Source: Ustilago trichophora
Taxonomy: Eukaryota > Basidiomycota > Ustilaginomycetes > Ustilaginales > Ustilaginaceae
NCBI GenBank assembly: GCA_900323505.1
Contig: OOIN01000020.1
Span: 372,001-436,000, forward strand
Length of the DNA stretch: 64,000 nt
Direction of reading: 5' to 3'
The translations under genes and the position numbers were made by a program. The notes below the pieces were generated by a model. That model searched no databases, was not told the DNA's origin, and was given only the letters and a program-made list of their open reading frames with translations. Positions 9,368-17,474 of the stretch are shown piece by piece (positions within the stretch are counted from its first letter, which is position 1; each line of letters starts with the position of its first letter).

Positions 9368-10272
9368 TTACTGCTGGATCTTGGCAAAAGTGCGGTCCAT
9401 AGCCTCCTTGATCTCGGCATAGACCTGGTCGACGGGCTTGATCGAATCAACTTCGACCACGCGGTCCTGCTTCCTGTAGTACTCGACCACGGGCATCGAG
9501 GTATCGACGAAGGTCTCTGTATACCATCAATCCATAAAGCATTGCCATTGTCAGTTGATCTGTAAGAAGGTATCATATGATGTTTCGCGGCGTGATACTT
9601 ACGGAATCGCTTCTTGATCGATTCAATGTTGTCGTCAGCACGACCAGAGGTCTTGCCCCTCTCGAGCAGCCTTTCGAGCATCACCTCCTCACTGCACTGC
9701 AGGAAGAGAACAAATTGACTCGGGCAGACCGACTCGTCGAATTTGATGGCCTGGTCCATCTTGCGTGGGAAACCGTCGACGAGGAATCTTCCCTTGCCGT
9801 CGCTCCACTTGGCCTTGTGCTCGTCGGGAACCGAGTGACCGGCCTCGGTAGCGCCTTGCTTCTCCAGAGCTTCAGCGATAGCGTTGGAGAGAAGAGCCAC
9901 GGTGACTTCCATGGGGACGATCTTGCCTTCCTTGATGTAATCGGCAATCATGGCGCCGTACTGAGAACCGGGGCGCTGCTGTTCGGCGCGAAGAAGATCA
10001 CCAGCGCTGAGGTGGACGAAGCCGTAGTCCTGGACGAGACGGGCGCATTGCGTGCCCTTTCCAGCACCAGGACCGCCAAGAACGAAAACGACGGTGACTT
10101 TGGAAGCGTCGAAGCGGGGGGTATCCTTCTCAGCGGAGGCAGCAGCGAGGGGCTGGGCAGAGTCGACGGCTGGGACGGGAGCCGTAGCAGGAGCGGCGGC
10201 AGCATCGACTGTCGAGTCCGACTCGGCAGCCTTGTCCTGCTTCTTGTGCTTGAGCTTGTCGAACAGACCCAT
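9368..10272 (-). CDS. URA6: UMP/CMP kinase (URA6-like), two exons
   Basis: This enzyme transfers phosphate from ATP to UMP or CMP for pyrimidine nucleotide synthesis. Exon 1 is 10272-9603 and exon 2 is 9516-9368. The 86-nt intron (9602-9517) has a GTAAGT donor and ACAG acceptor; reading through it gives an unrelated tail, while splicing restores the family C-terminus (TFVDTSMPVVEYY... then stop). The spliced protein is 272 aa. It has a P-loop GGPGAGKGTQC at about 65-75, the NMP-binding motif SAGDLLR, the segment VDGFPRKMDQA, and a lid with ERGKTSGRADDN. An Ala/Pro-rich N-terminal extension of about 55 aa precedes the kinase core, longer than in yeast Ura6. The SAGDLLRAE and VPMEVTVALL motifs favour UMP/CMP kinase over adenylate kinase. 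Confidence 0.9.
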
Positions 10273-10442
10273 TCTGCCGAGTAAAGTGTTTGACCAATTA
10301 ATTTTGGGCGACGAGTGTCGGTGCGACGTTTCTCTCTATGACTTCCTGTAGAAGCACGAGGAAGAGAGAGATGTAGATGTCGGGACGTGGTGGGGAGGGA
10401 CGATATGTAGAGTTGAAGACGGTCAGGAAATCCGCGTTTCTA

Positions 10443-10727
10443 TCACTGGGGTTCCTGGGAGCGAGGAGGGATGAGAGGGTTGGGATGGGGAATGCGTTTC
10501 TCGCGAAGGTGCTTTTGGGGATCTTGGTGACGGGAGCGAGAGATGTAGGCAAAGACACCAAAGGCGGCGATGGCAATCACAACAAAGCCAACAGGGCTGG
10601 GATGATCCTTTCGCGGTTTGGTAGGAGGTCGGCTAGAGTAGGCTCGAGCGGCGTGGAGGTGGGTCGTGGAGGCAAGACGGTCAAAGCGTGCGAGACGGAT
10701 AGACTTGGCCGAGGTACTACGAAGCAT
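10443..10727 (-). CDS. Small predicted mitochondrial membrane protein
   Basis: A 94-aa ORF starting at the ATG at 10727; the upstream extension of the frame has only a TTG. The N-terminus is basic and Ser/Ala/Arg-rich without acidic residues until Asp15, and has an RAYSSRP motif near residue 30, both typical of a cleavable mitochondrial presequence. One hydrophobic segment (VGFVVIAIAAFGVFAYI, about residues 49-65) is followed by a short basic, Pro-rich tail. This resembles small single-span inner-membrane assembly or respiratory-complex proteins, but I do not recognise a family. It is 170 bp upstream of the UMP/CMP kinase start on the same strand. It could be spurious, but its composition is not that of a random ORF. 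Confidence 0.55.
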   Translation of the reverse strand: MLRSTSAKSIRLARFDRLASTTHLHAARAYSSRPPTKPRKDHPSPVGFVVIAIAAFGVFAYISRSRHQDPQKHLREKRIPHPNPLIPPRSQEPQ

Positions 10728-11310
10728 TCGCGAGCGCTGGTTGAAGGACAAAGGAGGAGGGGGAGGAGGGTGGACGGTGATAGAAGGGAAGGAAGAAGGA
10801 AAAGAAGGAAAGGAAGAAGGAAAGAAGGATAGGAGGATGGTACAGAAACAAGGCTTTGCAGATGCATCCGACGTTCAGATCTGCATTCCGCTTCAGTCAC
10901 ACCTCGATTACTGTGTGATTTATGAAAAGGTCACATCACGGACATCACTCGCCAACTTGCACAAGTCGCCCATTCCAACGCTTTGCGGGCAATCAATCAC
11001 ACTTATAGTGGCTCGCTTGTCTGGTCATGGCTTTCTATTGCTGCTTCATACCTTCAGACAGTATGAGGAAGGACGTAGCTGGAACGTCAAGAAGTCTTGA
11101 TAGGTGTTGACTGTCAGCAAATTCTCGTACGGGAGATAGGATCTCAGAAATGTGGAGCATTTCAAACTGCATGGCGGGATGCTTTACCTTCTCCCTCACT
11201 GCTACCATCCGAATTGGTGAACCTCTTCTAGTCTGTTGTAACCCAGCAGGATCAGCAGATCGGTTGTCGCGCAATATCATAAGCGGTGGTTGGACGAACC
11301 GGTCAGCTTG
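10728..11310. other. Divergent spacer with GGAAGAAGG microsatellite
   Basis: This 583-bp stretch lies between the small mitochondrial-type gene (-) and FAM32A (+). It contains a purine-rich GGAAGAAGGAAAAGAAGG-type tract at about 10783-10840, which probably lies in the 5' UTR or promoter of the minus-strand gene. Nothing else was recognised. Confidence 0.5.
10783..10840. repeat. Purine-rich imperfect microsatellite
   Basis: An imperfect array of GGAAGAAGGAAA-type units on the plus strand, pyrimidine-rich on the minus strand. It is immediately upstream of the minus-strand gene at 10727. Confidence 0.7.
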
Positions 11311-11857
11311 ATGTCAGGATCTTCGGCGTACGCCTTCAAGCCGGGCGGATCGCTCAAGCTCAAGGGCGATGATGGCAAGAAAGACAAGAAGAAGTAAGTG
11401 CCCACTCTTTCCCCTCCGCAATGACCCCTTGGCGCTAGGATACTGTTGACTGACCACTCTCCTCCTCCTCGTGCAAATTGATGCCATCTCTACTGTCCAA
11501 TACGTCGCTAACAACAGGAAGAAGAAAGTCAAGTCCTCCCTCTCGCACGACTCCAAGCACACCTCCTCCTCCGCATCCGCATCCTCATCGAAGCAGAAGG
11601 CATCCGAAGATGATCTCGACCAAGTCCACAATAGTGAAGCTTCATATCCAGCAGAAGGTGAAAGCAGCGGCGCCACTGCTAGTGGAAGAATGATGACCGA
11701 AGCAGAGCGCAAGTTTGAAGAAGTACGAAAAAAACGTATGCACCAACGCATCGCTAAAGAGGCTCGTACGTCACACAAGGAGAAGGTAGATGCATTCAAC
11801 AAGTACCTTGGCTCTCTTTCCGAGCATCATGATATTCCAAAGGTTGGACCAGGCTAA
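11311..11857 (+). CDS. FAM32A-like protein (DUF1754), two exons
   Basis: Exon 1 is 11311-11393 and exon 2 is 11518-11857; the 124-nt intron (11394-11517) has donor GTAAGT and acceptor ACAACAG. The spliced product is 140 aa. It begins MSGSSAYAFKPGGSLKLKG, the FAM32A signature (a GGxLKLK box near the N-terminus), then a Lys-rich segment spanning the splice junction, a Ser-rich linker, and the conserved C-terminal block MTEAERKFEEVRKKR..RIAKEARTSHKEKVDAFNKYLGSLSEHHDIPKVGPG. Human FAM32A is a small nuclear protein seen at the catalytic centre of the post-branching spliceosome, where it helps 3' splice-site docking. Exon 1 is too short to stand out as an ORF. Confidence 0.9.
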
Positions 11858-12271
11858 GCATTGATTGTCGCTGCTAAATCTAATCAAATACGTTGTCCCA
11901 GGTGATTTTTCGCCGTCCTATTGTGGCTGAGCCCCGTGTGTTGTCCGTATTCCATGTACTCGCTATGTTCTTTGCGAATGGATCAGCATCTCATGGCTTC
12001 TGGAGCGATATGAGTGATAGATAGATCAGTCCGGGTACTCATGACTTCGAAGAGGCAGCCACACCTTGTTTTGAGAGAATGCCGATATCGTTGCCCAACA
12101 CTCACACGAGCTTTTGAATGTCAGGGTCCAGGGCTCTGTGCGAACGAAATTCTCAGCACATTTCCAATTTTCGCTATCTGTTTGGTTCGGCTCTCTCTTC
12201 TTTTCGCTGTTCGACGTTTCTTATCACCGCACCACCCTCGTCCTTCCCCATCCCCCATCTCAGCACACAAA
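11858..12271. other. Spacer upstream of the DUF4202 gene
   Basis: This 414-bp stretch holds the 3' end of FAM32A and the promoter of the DUF4202 gene; the last 80 bp are CT-rich (about 12190-12265), as is common just upstream of fungal starts. No gene was seen. Confidence 0.5.
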
Positions 12272-13036
12272 ATGACGGACGCCTTCCTAGCGGCTCGCAT
12301 CGCCACCGACGAGTGCCACAAGAAAGATCCAGCCTACATCGCCCGCATCTCTTCCACAACTACCTCCAACAATGACACCAAAGCCAAAGTTGACGAACTC
12401 GCCTATGCCGATGAAATGGAGTACTGGGCATCCCATCTGATCGGCTTACGTCTCGAGACACCGGAGTACCATGCTTTTGCTTCCGAAGTCTCACCATCAC
12501 CCACGTCTGATGTTCAATCTATCACACGCACCGGCGAGCTTCTTCGCATCGCTGCTCGCTGCCAGCATCTCGAACGCTTTCTCACACCCCGTGCGTCTTA
12601 CCCAGATGGCAAAGCTGGCTACCTCAAATGGAGGAGAGACTTGTACAAAATCCAAGCAGACCGAGCAAAGGAGCTCTTGCTGGAAGCCGGCGTGGAGGAG
12701 AAGGATGCGAATTGGGTCCACAAATGGGTCTCAAAGACGGAGCTCAACCCGGGCAAAGAGACGGGAGATATGGGCACTCAGCTGCTCGAAGACGCTGCTG
12801 TGCTGGTATTCTTGCAGCAGGAATTGGAACTGTTTGCCGGCCAACATCAGGAATACGAAGAGCAAAAGTTTGTTGATATCATCAAAAAAACTTGGAGGAA
12901 GTTGAGTCCGCTGGGCAAGCAAGAGGCTTTGAAGTTATCCATGCCAAAAGGTCTGGAGCCGATCGTGTTGAAGGGGATTGCTGCGATGGAGGGCACTGCG
13001 GCGCCTGTGACTGGAGAACAACAGCAAGAAGGGTAA
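12272..13036 (+). CDS. DUF4202 protein, probably the first module of a DUF4202-methyltransferase fusion
   Basis: The ATG at 12272 (ACAAAATGACG) opens a 254-aa frame. The sequence has the DUF4202 layout: an N-terminal helix with ARIATDECHKKDP, the WASHLIGLRLE block, the HLERFLTPRASYPDGKAGYLKWRR motif at about 100-125, a WVSKTELNPGKETGDMGTQLLEDAAVLVFL segment, and a C-terminal IIKKTWRKLSPLGKQEAL helix. DUF4202 proteins are sometimes labelled glutamyl-tRNA synthetase-like, but their activity is, to my knowledge, not established. The domain appears complete here. The TAA stop (13034-13036) lies inside the sequence GGGTAAGC, a good 5' splice site. Splicing 13033-13275 would remove the stop and join residue 253 in frame to the methyltransferase ORF downstream. 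If the intron is retained, the short protein results. Confidence 0.85.
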   Translation: MTDAFLAARIATDECHKKDPAYIARISSTTTSNNDTKAKVDELAYADEMEYWASHLIGLRLETPEYHAFASEVSPSPTSDVQSITRTGELLRIAARCQHLERFLTPRASYPDGKAGYLKWRRDLYKIQADRAKELLLEAGVEEKDANWVHKWVSKTELNPGKETGDMGTQLLEDAAVLVFLQQELELFAGQHQEYEEQKFVDIIKKTWRKLSPLGKQEALKLSMPKGLEPIVLKGIAAMEGTAAPVTGEQQQEG

Positions 13037-13275
13037 GCTTTTAAAGCACAGCCTCCCACACATTCTTCCCTCAGCTACTAGCGTGCTTACATGTCGCATT
13101 CGAGATCTTATATGCTCTTGGATAGAAACCACCACTCCATGTGCATGCAACGAGCTCAGCGTCCTACACCAACCCAAACTTTCCGCCTGCTACGGTAGCG
13201 TGTGTGCTATACGTCTGCTTCATACTCTTTCCCAGCATCTGATTTCTCACACTGTTTCGTTCTTCACCTCAACAG
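13033..13275 (+). other. Candidate intron joining DUF4202 to the m3C methyltransferase
   Basis: The donor is GG|GTAAGC, where the in-frame TAA is part of the donor. The acceptor is CTCAACAG|CACC, preceded by a pyrimidine-rich tract and by possible branch points (CTGAT, CTCAC) about 25-40 nt upstream. Removing 243 nt gives GG+C, keeping the frame into the downstream ORF. The size fits other introns in this window (81-243 nt). Confidence 0.65.
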
Positions 13276-14449
13276 CACCTCATCCGCGACAACAGCTCAA
13301 ATCGAGTCCGACGCAGCCTCTCGAAAGAAGCAAACCTCTTCAGCAGCTCCTCTCGCCCGCCCTCTGCGCCCCAAAACTGCCGCTGAAGCCGAAGCGCTTC
13401 TTGCCGCCCGTGCATCACAACCCTCTGATGCTGACACTCCTGATATGTTTGGTGCGCGCCTCCTAACCTCAGACGCAGACATCTGGACACACAATGCTTG
13501 GGACCATGTCGTGCCCCCATCCTCTCATTACGAAGCTGTTGCTGCCACGCTCGCCCGTCAAGCCGAGACCAAGCTCTCCCTGGAAGAGGCTGAAGAGTTT
13601 CATTCCAAGCCAGCGGGCTATTGGGACACATTCTACAGTGCCCATGAGAATCGATTCTTTAAGGATAGGAAATGGTTGCATCTCGAATTCCCAGAGCTGG
13701 TGGAGGCCACTCTCGAAGCGGCTGGTGACAAGACGGTGTTGGAAGTTGGCTGTGGAGCAGGAAACACCGTTTTCCCGCTCCTCGAGATCAACAAGAATCC
13801 CAAACTGCGCATTCACGCATGCGACTACAGCTCAGAAGCAGTCAGCGTTGTCCGTTCCAACCCTCTTTACACCAATCCTACATCCAACGCTTTTTGCTTG
13901 TCCACAGTATGGGATCTCAGCTCGCCCACTGCTCTCCCTGAAGGCCTTGAACCAGGAAGCGTAGACATCATCGTCCTCATCTTCGTATTTTCCGCCCTCC
14001 ACCCCAGAGAATGGCAGCAAGCAATCAACAACATTCGCACGCTTCTTAAACCCGGTGGAATGGTCCTATTCCGCGATTACGGACGCTACGATCTACCTCA
14101 ATTGCGCTTCAAGAAACGGAGAATGTTGCAGGATAACTTTTACCTCCGAGGAGATGGAACCAGAGTCTACTTCTTCGAGCCGGAGGAGCTCTTCCAGATC
14201 TTCAACGCTCAGCCGCAGAGTACCACCACCACCACGATTGCAGATGAAGAGAGTGGAGAGGTGACAGAGGTCAATCAGACAATTGAGGGAAAAAACGCGG
14301 AGGAAAAAGAGAAGCGCGAGAAGAAGCAGTATGACTTCGTCACGAATCAGATGGCTATCGATCGAAGATTGATTGTAAACAGAAAGGAGAGGAAGCAGAT
14401 GTACCGAGTTTGGCTGCAGGCCAAGTTCCAACTTCTTGGCAAGGACTAG
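13276..14449 (+). CDS. tRNA m3C methyltransferase (METTL2/TRM140 family), 5' exon uncertain
   Basis: An S-adenosylmethionine-dependent enzyme expected to make 3-methylcytidine at position 32 of tRNA-Thr/Ser. Family motifs are WTHNAWDHV, YWDTFYSAHENRFFKDRKWL, motif I VLEVGCGAGNTVFPLL, DYSSEAV, FVFSALHP and the hallmark RDYGRYD..QLRFKK. The open frame reaches a GTG at 13202 but no upstream ATG; the first in-frame ATG (13445) lies directly before the conserved core, leaving about 55 codons of Ala/Ser-rich sequence (from 13276) that look coding. Three 5' ends are possible: splice from DUF4202 (donor GTAAGC at 13033; 644-aa fusion, favoured); a separate exon 13091-13194 with a weak GTAGCG donor (425 aa); or internal initiation at 13445. 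The C-terminus has a charged Glu/Lys insertion, then MYRVWLQAKF. Confidence 0.88.
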
Positions 14450-14827
14450 ATCTCCACAATAACTTTCTGCATGTTCTGAAATAGATAGGCCACGTGAATG
14501 TACAGATCGACAAGCTGACAGAGCTACCAAAGTCCCATTACAGCCTCACGCCGCTTGTGCTCTTTCAAATGTGTTGAAGATTGTCAATGACAAAGAAATC
14601 TGACTCTGAATAAGAATGACGTGCGCTATTAAACAGAAGAAGGAAATGTAGGAAGTGCGTGCAGAACACATTACCCTCTAAGGGCGCAAGATGCTCTGCT
14701 TTTGAGTTGGGGACATGTCCGCCTAGCGCGAAGTTCAAGCCATGCAGATGCCAATAATTGAGTGCGGTGCAGCTGCGAAATGGGGGGTATCGTCGCCGAG
14801 CTGACAAATGTGTCTATGCTTTGCATT
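14450..14827. other. Convergent 3' spacer
   Basis: This 378-bp stretch lies between the methyltransferase (+) and eRF1 (-) genes and should hold their 3' UTRs. Nothing else was recognised. Confidence 0.4.
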
Positions 14828-16144
14828 TTAGTCGTCCGAGTCGTCGCTCATGAACTCGTCCTCGTCCTCAAAGACGGCCATGTCCTCGAAGGCGACCTTG
14901 TATCGGAGGATGCCACCGATACCACCGAAACCTTTGCAGAACTGCATACCCTCTTGCGATCGGTCGGTGACGAATTCGAGGTTGGTACCGAATTGGCGGT
15001 AGTTCTCTGCCAACCACTCGAGGAGGGGCATGGGGTCTTCGACCTGTTCCATTGCCTCGCCAGTAGCGCGATCCATGAATCGGGTGCGGTCCTTCTCCTG
15101 CTCCTTGGTGAGCATGAGGATGTGTTGACTTCCCTCACTGTCCTTCAGGACGTAACGGGTGACATCGAGGTTCTCCCAAACGATCAAAGTTTCGACGGCA
15201 CCGAGGTCCAACGCCTTGAATGTGTCGTCGAGACCGAAGCAGTACTTTCCGGTCTCCATGGAAATCTCGTCAAAGTATTTCTGGATCAGCTTCTTCTCTT
15301 GAACAAACTTGACGTTGGACAGCGTCTCGGCAGCCAACTCGATAGCCTGGTTGAAACCGTTCTCTCCACCGTACGATACGTCGACGATCTTGACAATCTT
15401 GGGCTGGAGACGGTAGTCGAACATGTCGGACTGACTAAGCTCGGTCTTGAAATCGGCGGAACCGGCAAGGACGAGACCGGCAACGTTGCACTTGTTGTCA
15501 GTGATGAAATGCTGAGTGGACAGTTCTGCGATTTTGCGGACATAGTTGTGACGGGCTTCCTCACGGAGACGGGCGAAACGGAGCGCGGATTGACCACCAC
15601 GACCGTGCTTCTTTGGCAAGTCGACCGAAAGCTTTTGGAGGACAGTACGGGTGTTACCGGAGAGAGTACCGAAGAGCGAACCGTTACCGTCCATGACGAT
15701 GAAACCGAACTTGGCGTCGGCCTCGAGTAGCTCGCTCAGCGCCTCGGTGTGGAACTTGTTGTCGCAAAGGTAGAGAGAGGTGTTGATGGGCTTGAAGGGT
15801 TCAAAAGAAAAGTTGACCTTCTTCTCTTTGCCTTCGTCTGTGAGAATGGTTCCGCAGTATACGACGAGACCGTTGTCGGGTACCCTGTTGTAGAGCTTGA
15901 GACGTTGCTGTGTGGAGGTGATGGCGGCAAGGACGGAGAGACGATTGACACGCGATTTGATATTGGAAGCGGTACCGTATTCCTGGGTCAACATGTTGGA
16001 TGCTTGAGAGATTTGAGACTTGGGTGGAAGGATGAGCGAGATCATCGAGGTACCAGCACCGCGAGCAGCATCGAGCTGCTTGACGAGCTTCTTGACCTTC
16101 CAGATCTGGATGTTGGCCTCTGCGGCATCTGCTGCGGTAGCCAT
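14828..16144 (-). CDS. SUP45: Translation release factor eRF1
   Basis: The 438-aa class-1 release factor recognises all three stop codons in the ribosomal A site and triggers peptidyl-tRNA hydrolysis together with eRF3. All functional motifs are intact: NIKS at about 62-65 within [11 protein letters not shown], the stop-reading YLCDNKF motif at about 126-132, and GGQ at about 184-186 within [25 protein letters not shown]. The C-terminal domain ends in an acidic tail ([13 protein letters not shown]), as in other eRF1s. The length matches the family (about 435-440). The ATG at 16144 fits the conserved N-terminus ([21 protein letters not shown]). No intron is visible. Confidence 0.98.
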   Translation of the reverse strand: MATAADAAEANIQIWKVKKLVKQLDAARGAGTSMISLILPPKSQISQASNMLTQEYGTASNIKSRVNRLSVLAAITSTQQRLKLYNRVPDNGLVVYCGTILTDEGKEKKVNFSFEPFKPINTSLYLCDNKFHTEALSELLEADAKFGFIVMDGNGSLFGTLSGNTRTVLQKLSVDLPKKHGRGGQSALRFARLREEARHNYVRKIAELSTQHFITDNKCNVAGLVLAGSADFKTELSQSDMFDYRLQPKIVKIVDVSYGGENGFNQAIELAAETLSNVKFVQEKKLIQKYFDEISMETGKYCFGLDDTFKALDLGAVETLIVWENLDVTRYVLKDSEGSQHILMLTKEQEKDRTRFMDRATGEAMEQVEDPMPLLEWLAENYRQFGTNLEFVTDRSQEGMQFCKGFGGIGGILRYKVAFEDMAVFEDEDEFMSDDSDD

Positions 16145-17474
16145 TGTGTGTGATATGGACGGAAGTGGCTGAGGTTGAGGCGATGTGTAGCGTCTGTTGT
16201 AGGATGCAGATTCGCGAAATCAAGATACGAGTGTGCAATCGAATCCGTAGGCACTACTCGTAAGGGGAAGCGAGTCCGAAATGCTAAACCCAAAGACAGA
16301 GAGAGAGGGGCGTGACGGCCGAAAGGATTAAATAACAGCACGAAAAAAGCAATGCTGATGATGAAGAAGAAGATGGAAAGAAGGTCGTAGGTGTGGAGGA
16401 GAGGAGGCGGAGGAGATGAAAACCAAGTGTGAACAGTTTGGTCGAACGATATCTTTTGCGTGTACTGCAGTCACACTTTGCAAGTTGCACCGACGCACAG
16501 GATCTGAACAAAAAAAAGCGTCGCTTGAGAAGAAAATCATCTCGAAAAAATATGGCCCTACGCAGCGACTCACGCAACAACGAATTTGTCTCGACTTTGA
16601 CATGGCCGTCTGCAGTAGTTGAATTTGCTGCCAACGCAGCATCTGACGCCACTGCACAGAAAGAAAAACAAGAGAGAGAGCGATTTCTGCCTCTCTGCCA
16701 CAAACTGCAAAATTTTGTGCCGATTGGATCTCATATCGTGATATGGATCGGGCTCATTTTTTTGGATGCCAGAATCTCGCGCGACAGTGAAAGACGTAAC
16801 ATCCTTTGAGCGAAAACAGAGCATTCACACACTTTAGAAAGAAGGAGAGAGGGAGAGAGAGGCACGCGGGCTTCTCTTTTTGGCTCAAGCTCGGAATGCA
16901 TCCGGCTGCGATGGCCCGGCTAATTCGGACACACCTAGTACAGCACAGTACAGCACAGTACAGCACAGCACAGCACACAGCACGCAGCACGCAGCACAAA
17001 GACGATCAGAGCATCGTGTGTGTCTTTTATGGCGAGTGAGCGGGAGAAAGAGCGAGGTCCAATGATAGCTCAAGCAATCTCATCACAATTCGCCGTTGGG
17101 CTTGGATGGATCCGGTTGTTCAACAAGCTCGCTTCCCGGGTTTCATCTCGAAGCGGATCACTTGGGTCAGAGTGTGGGGTTCATTCCCTCGCCTTCCAAT
17201 CCAGCGCTCAGTCCACCACCTTTCACCTTTCTCCACGCTCATCATTCCTCCTCCCTCTTTCTCCTCCTCATTCATCATTTCGTCGTGCCGCACTTCTTCA
17301 AGGCCGTCCTCATCTCGTTGGACTCACGATCCCACAAGACCGAACATTCGGTCTGCTTTGCTTCAAGCCTGGATCCAAACAAGAGACGTGGTCACTGTCT
17401 ATCCCATAGCACCATTTCCGAAGCACCGGATCTTGTACGCCAGCAGCTGAGGCGCAATCCACACTCGGACCAAC
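16145..17474. other. 1.3-kb divergent spacer between eRF1 and PEX1
   Basis: This stretch holds both promoters. It contains a GTACAGCACA array (about 16938-16998, listed separately) and a CT-rich tract (about 17215-17290) typical of fungal 5' regions. ORFs on both strands are short and low-complexity; none is called. Confidence 0.5.
16938..16998. repeat. GTACAGCACA / CAGCACGCAG short tandem array
   Basis: About four units of GTACAGCACA pass into CAGCACA and then CAGCACG units. It is a relative of the ACTGTAC motif seen in other promoters here, but with the palindrome broken by GC. It lies about 480-540 bp upstream of the PEX1 start. Confidence 0.75.

Noticed and set aside
9577..10284. 235-aa open frame on the plus strand
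   Set aside because: Antisense shadow of the UMP/CMP kinase exon 1.
14762..15730. 322-aa open frame on the plus strand
   Set aside because: It lies antisense to the highly conserved eRF1 gene and has the Val/Leu/Glu-rich composition expected of the complement of a coding sequence.
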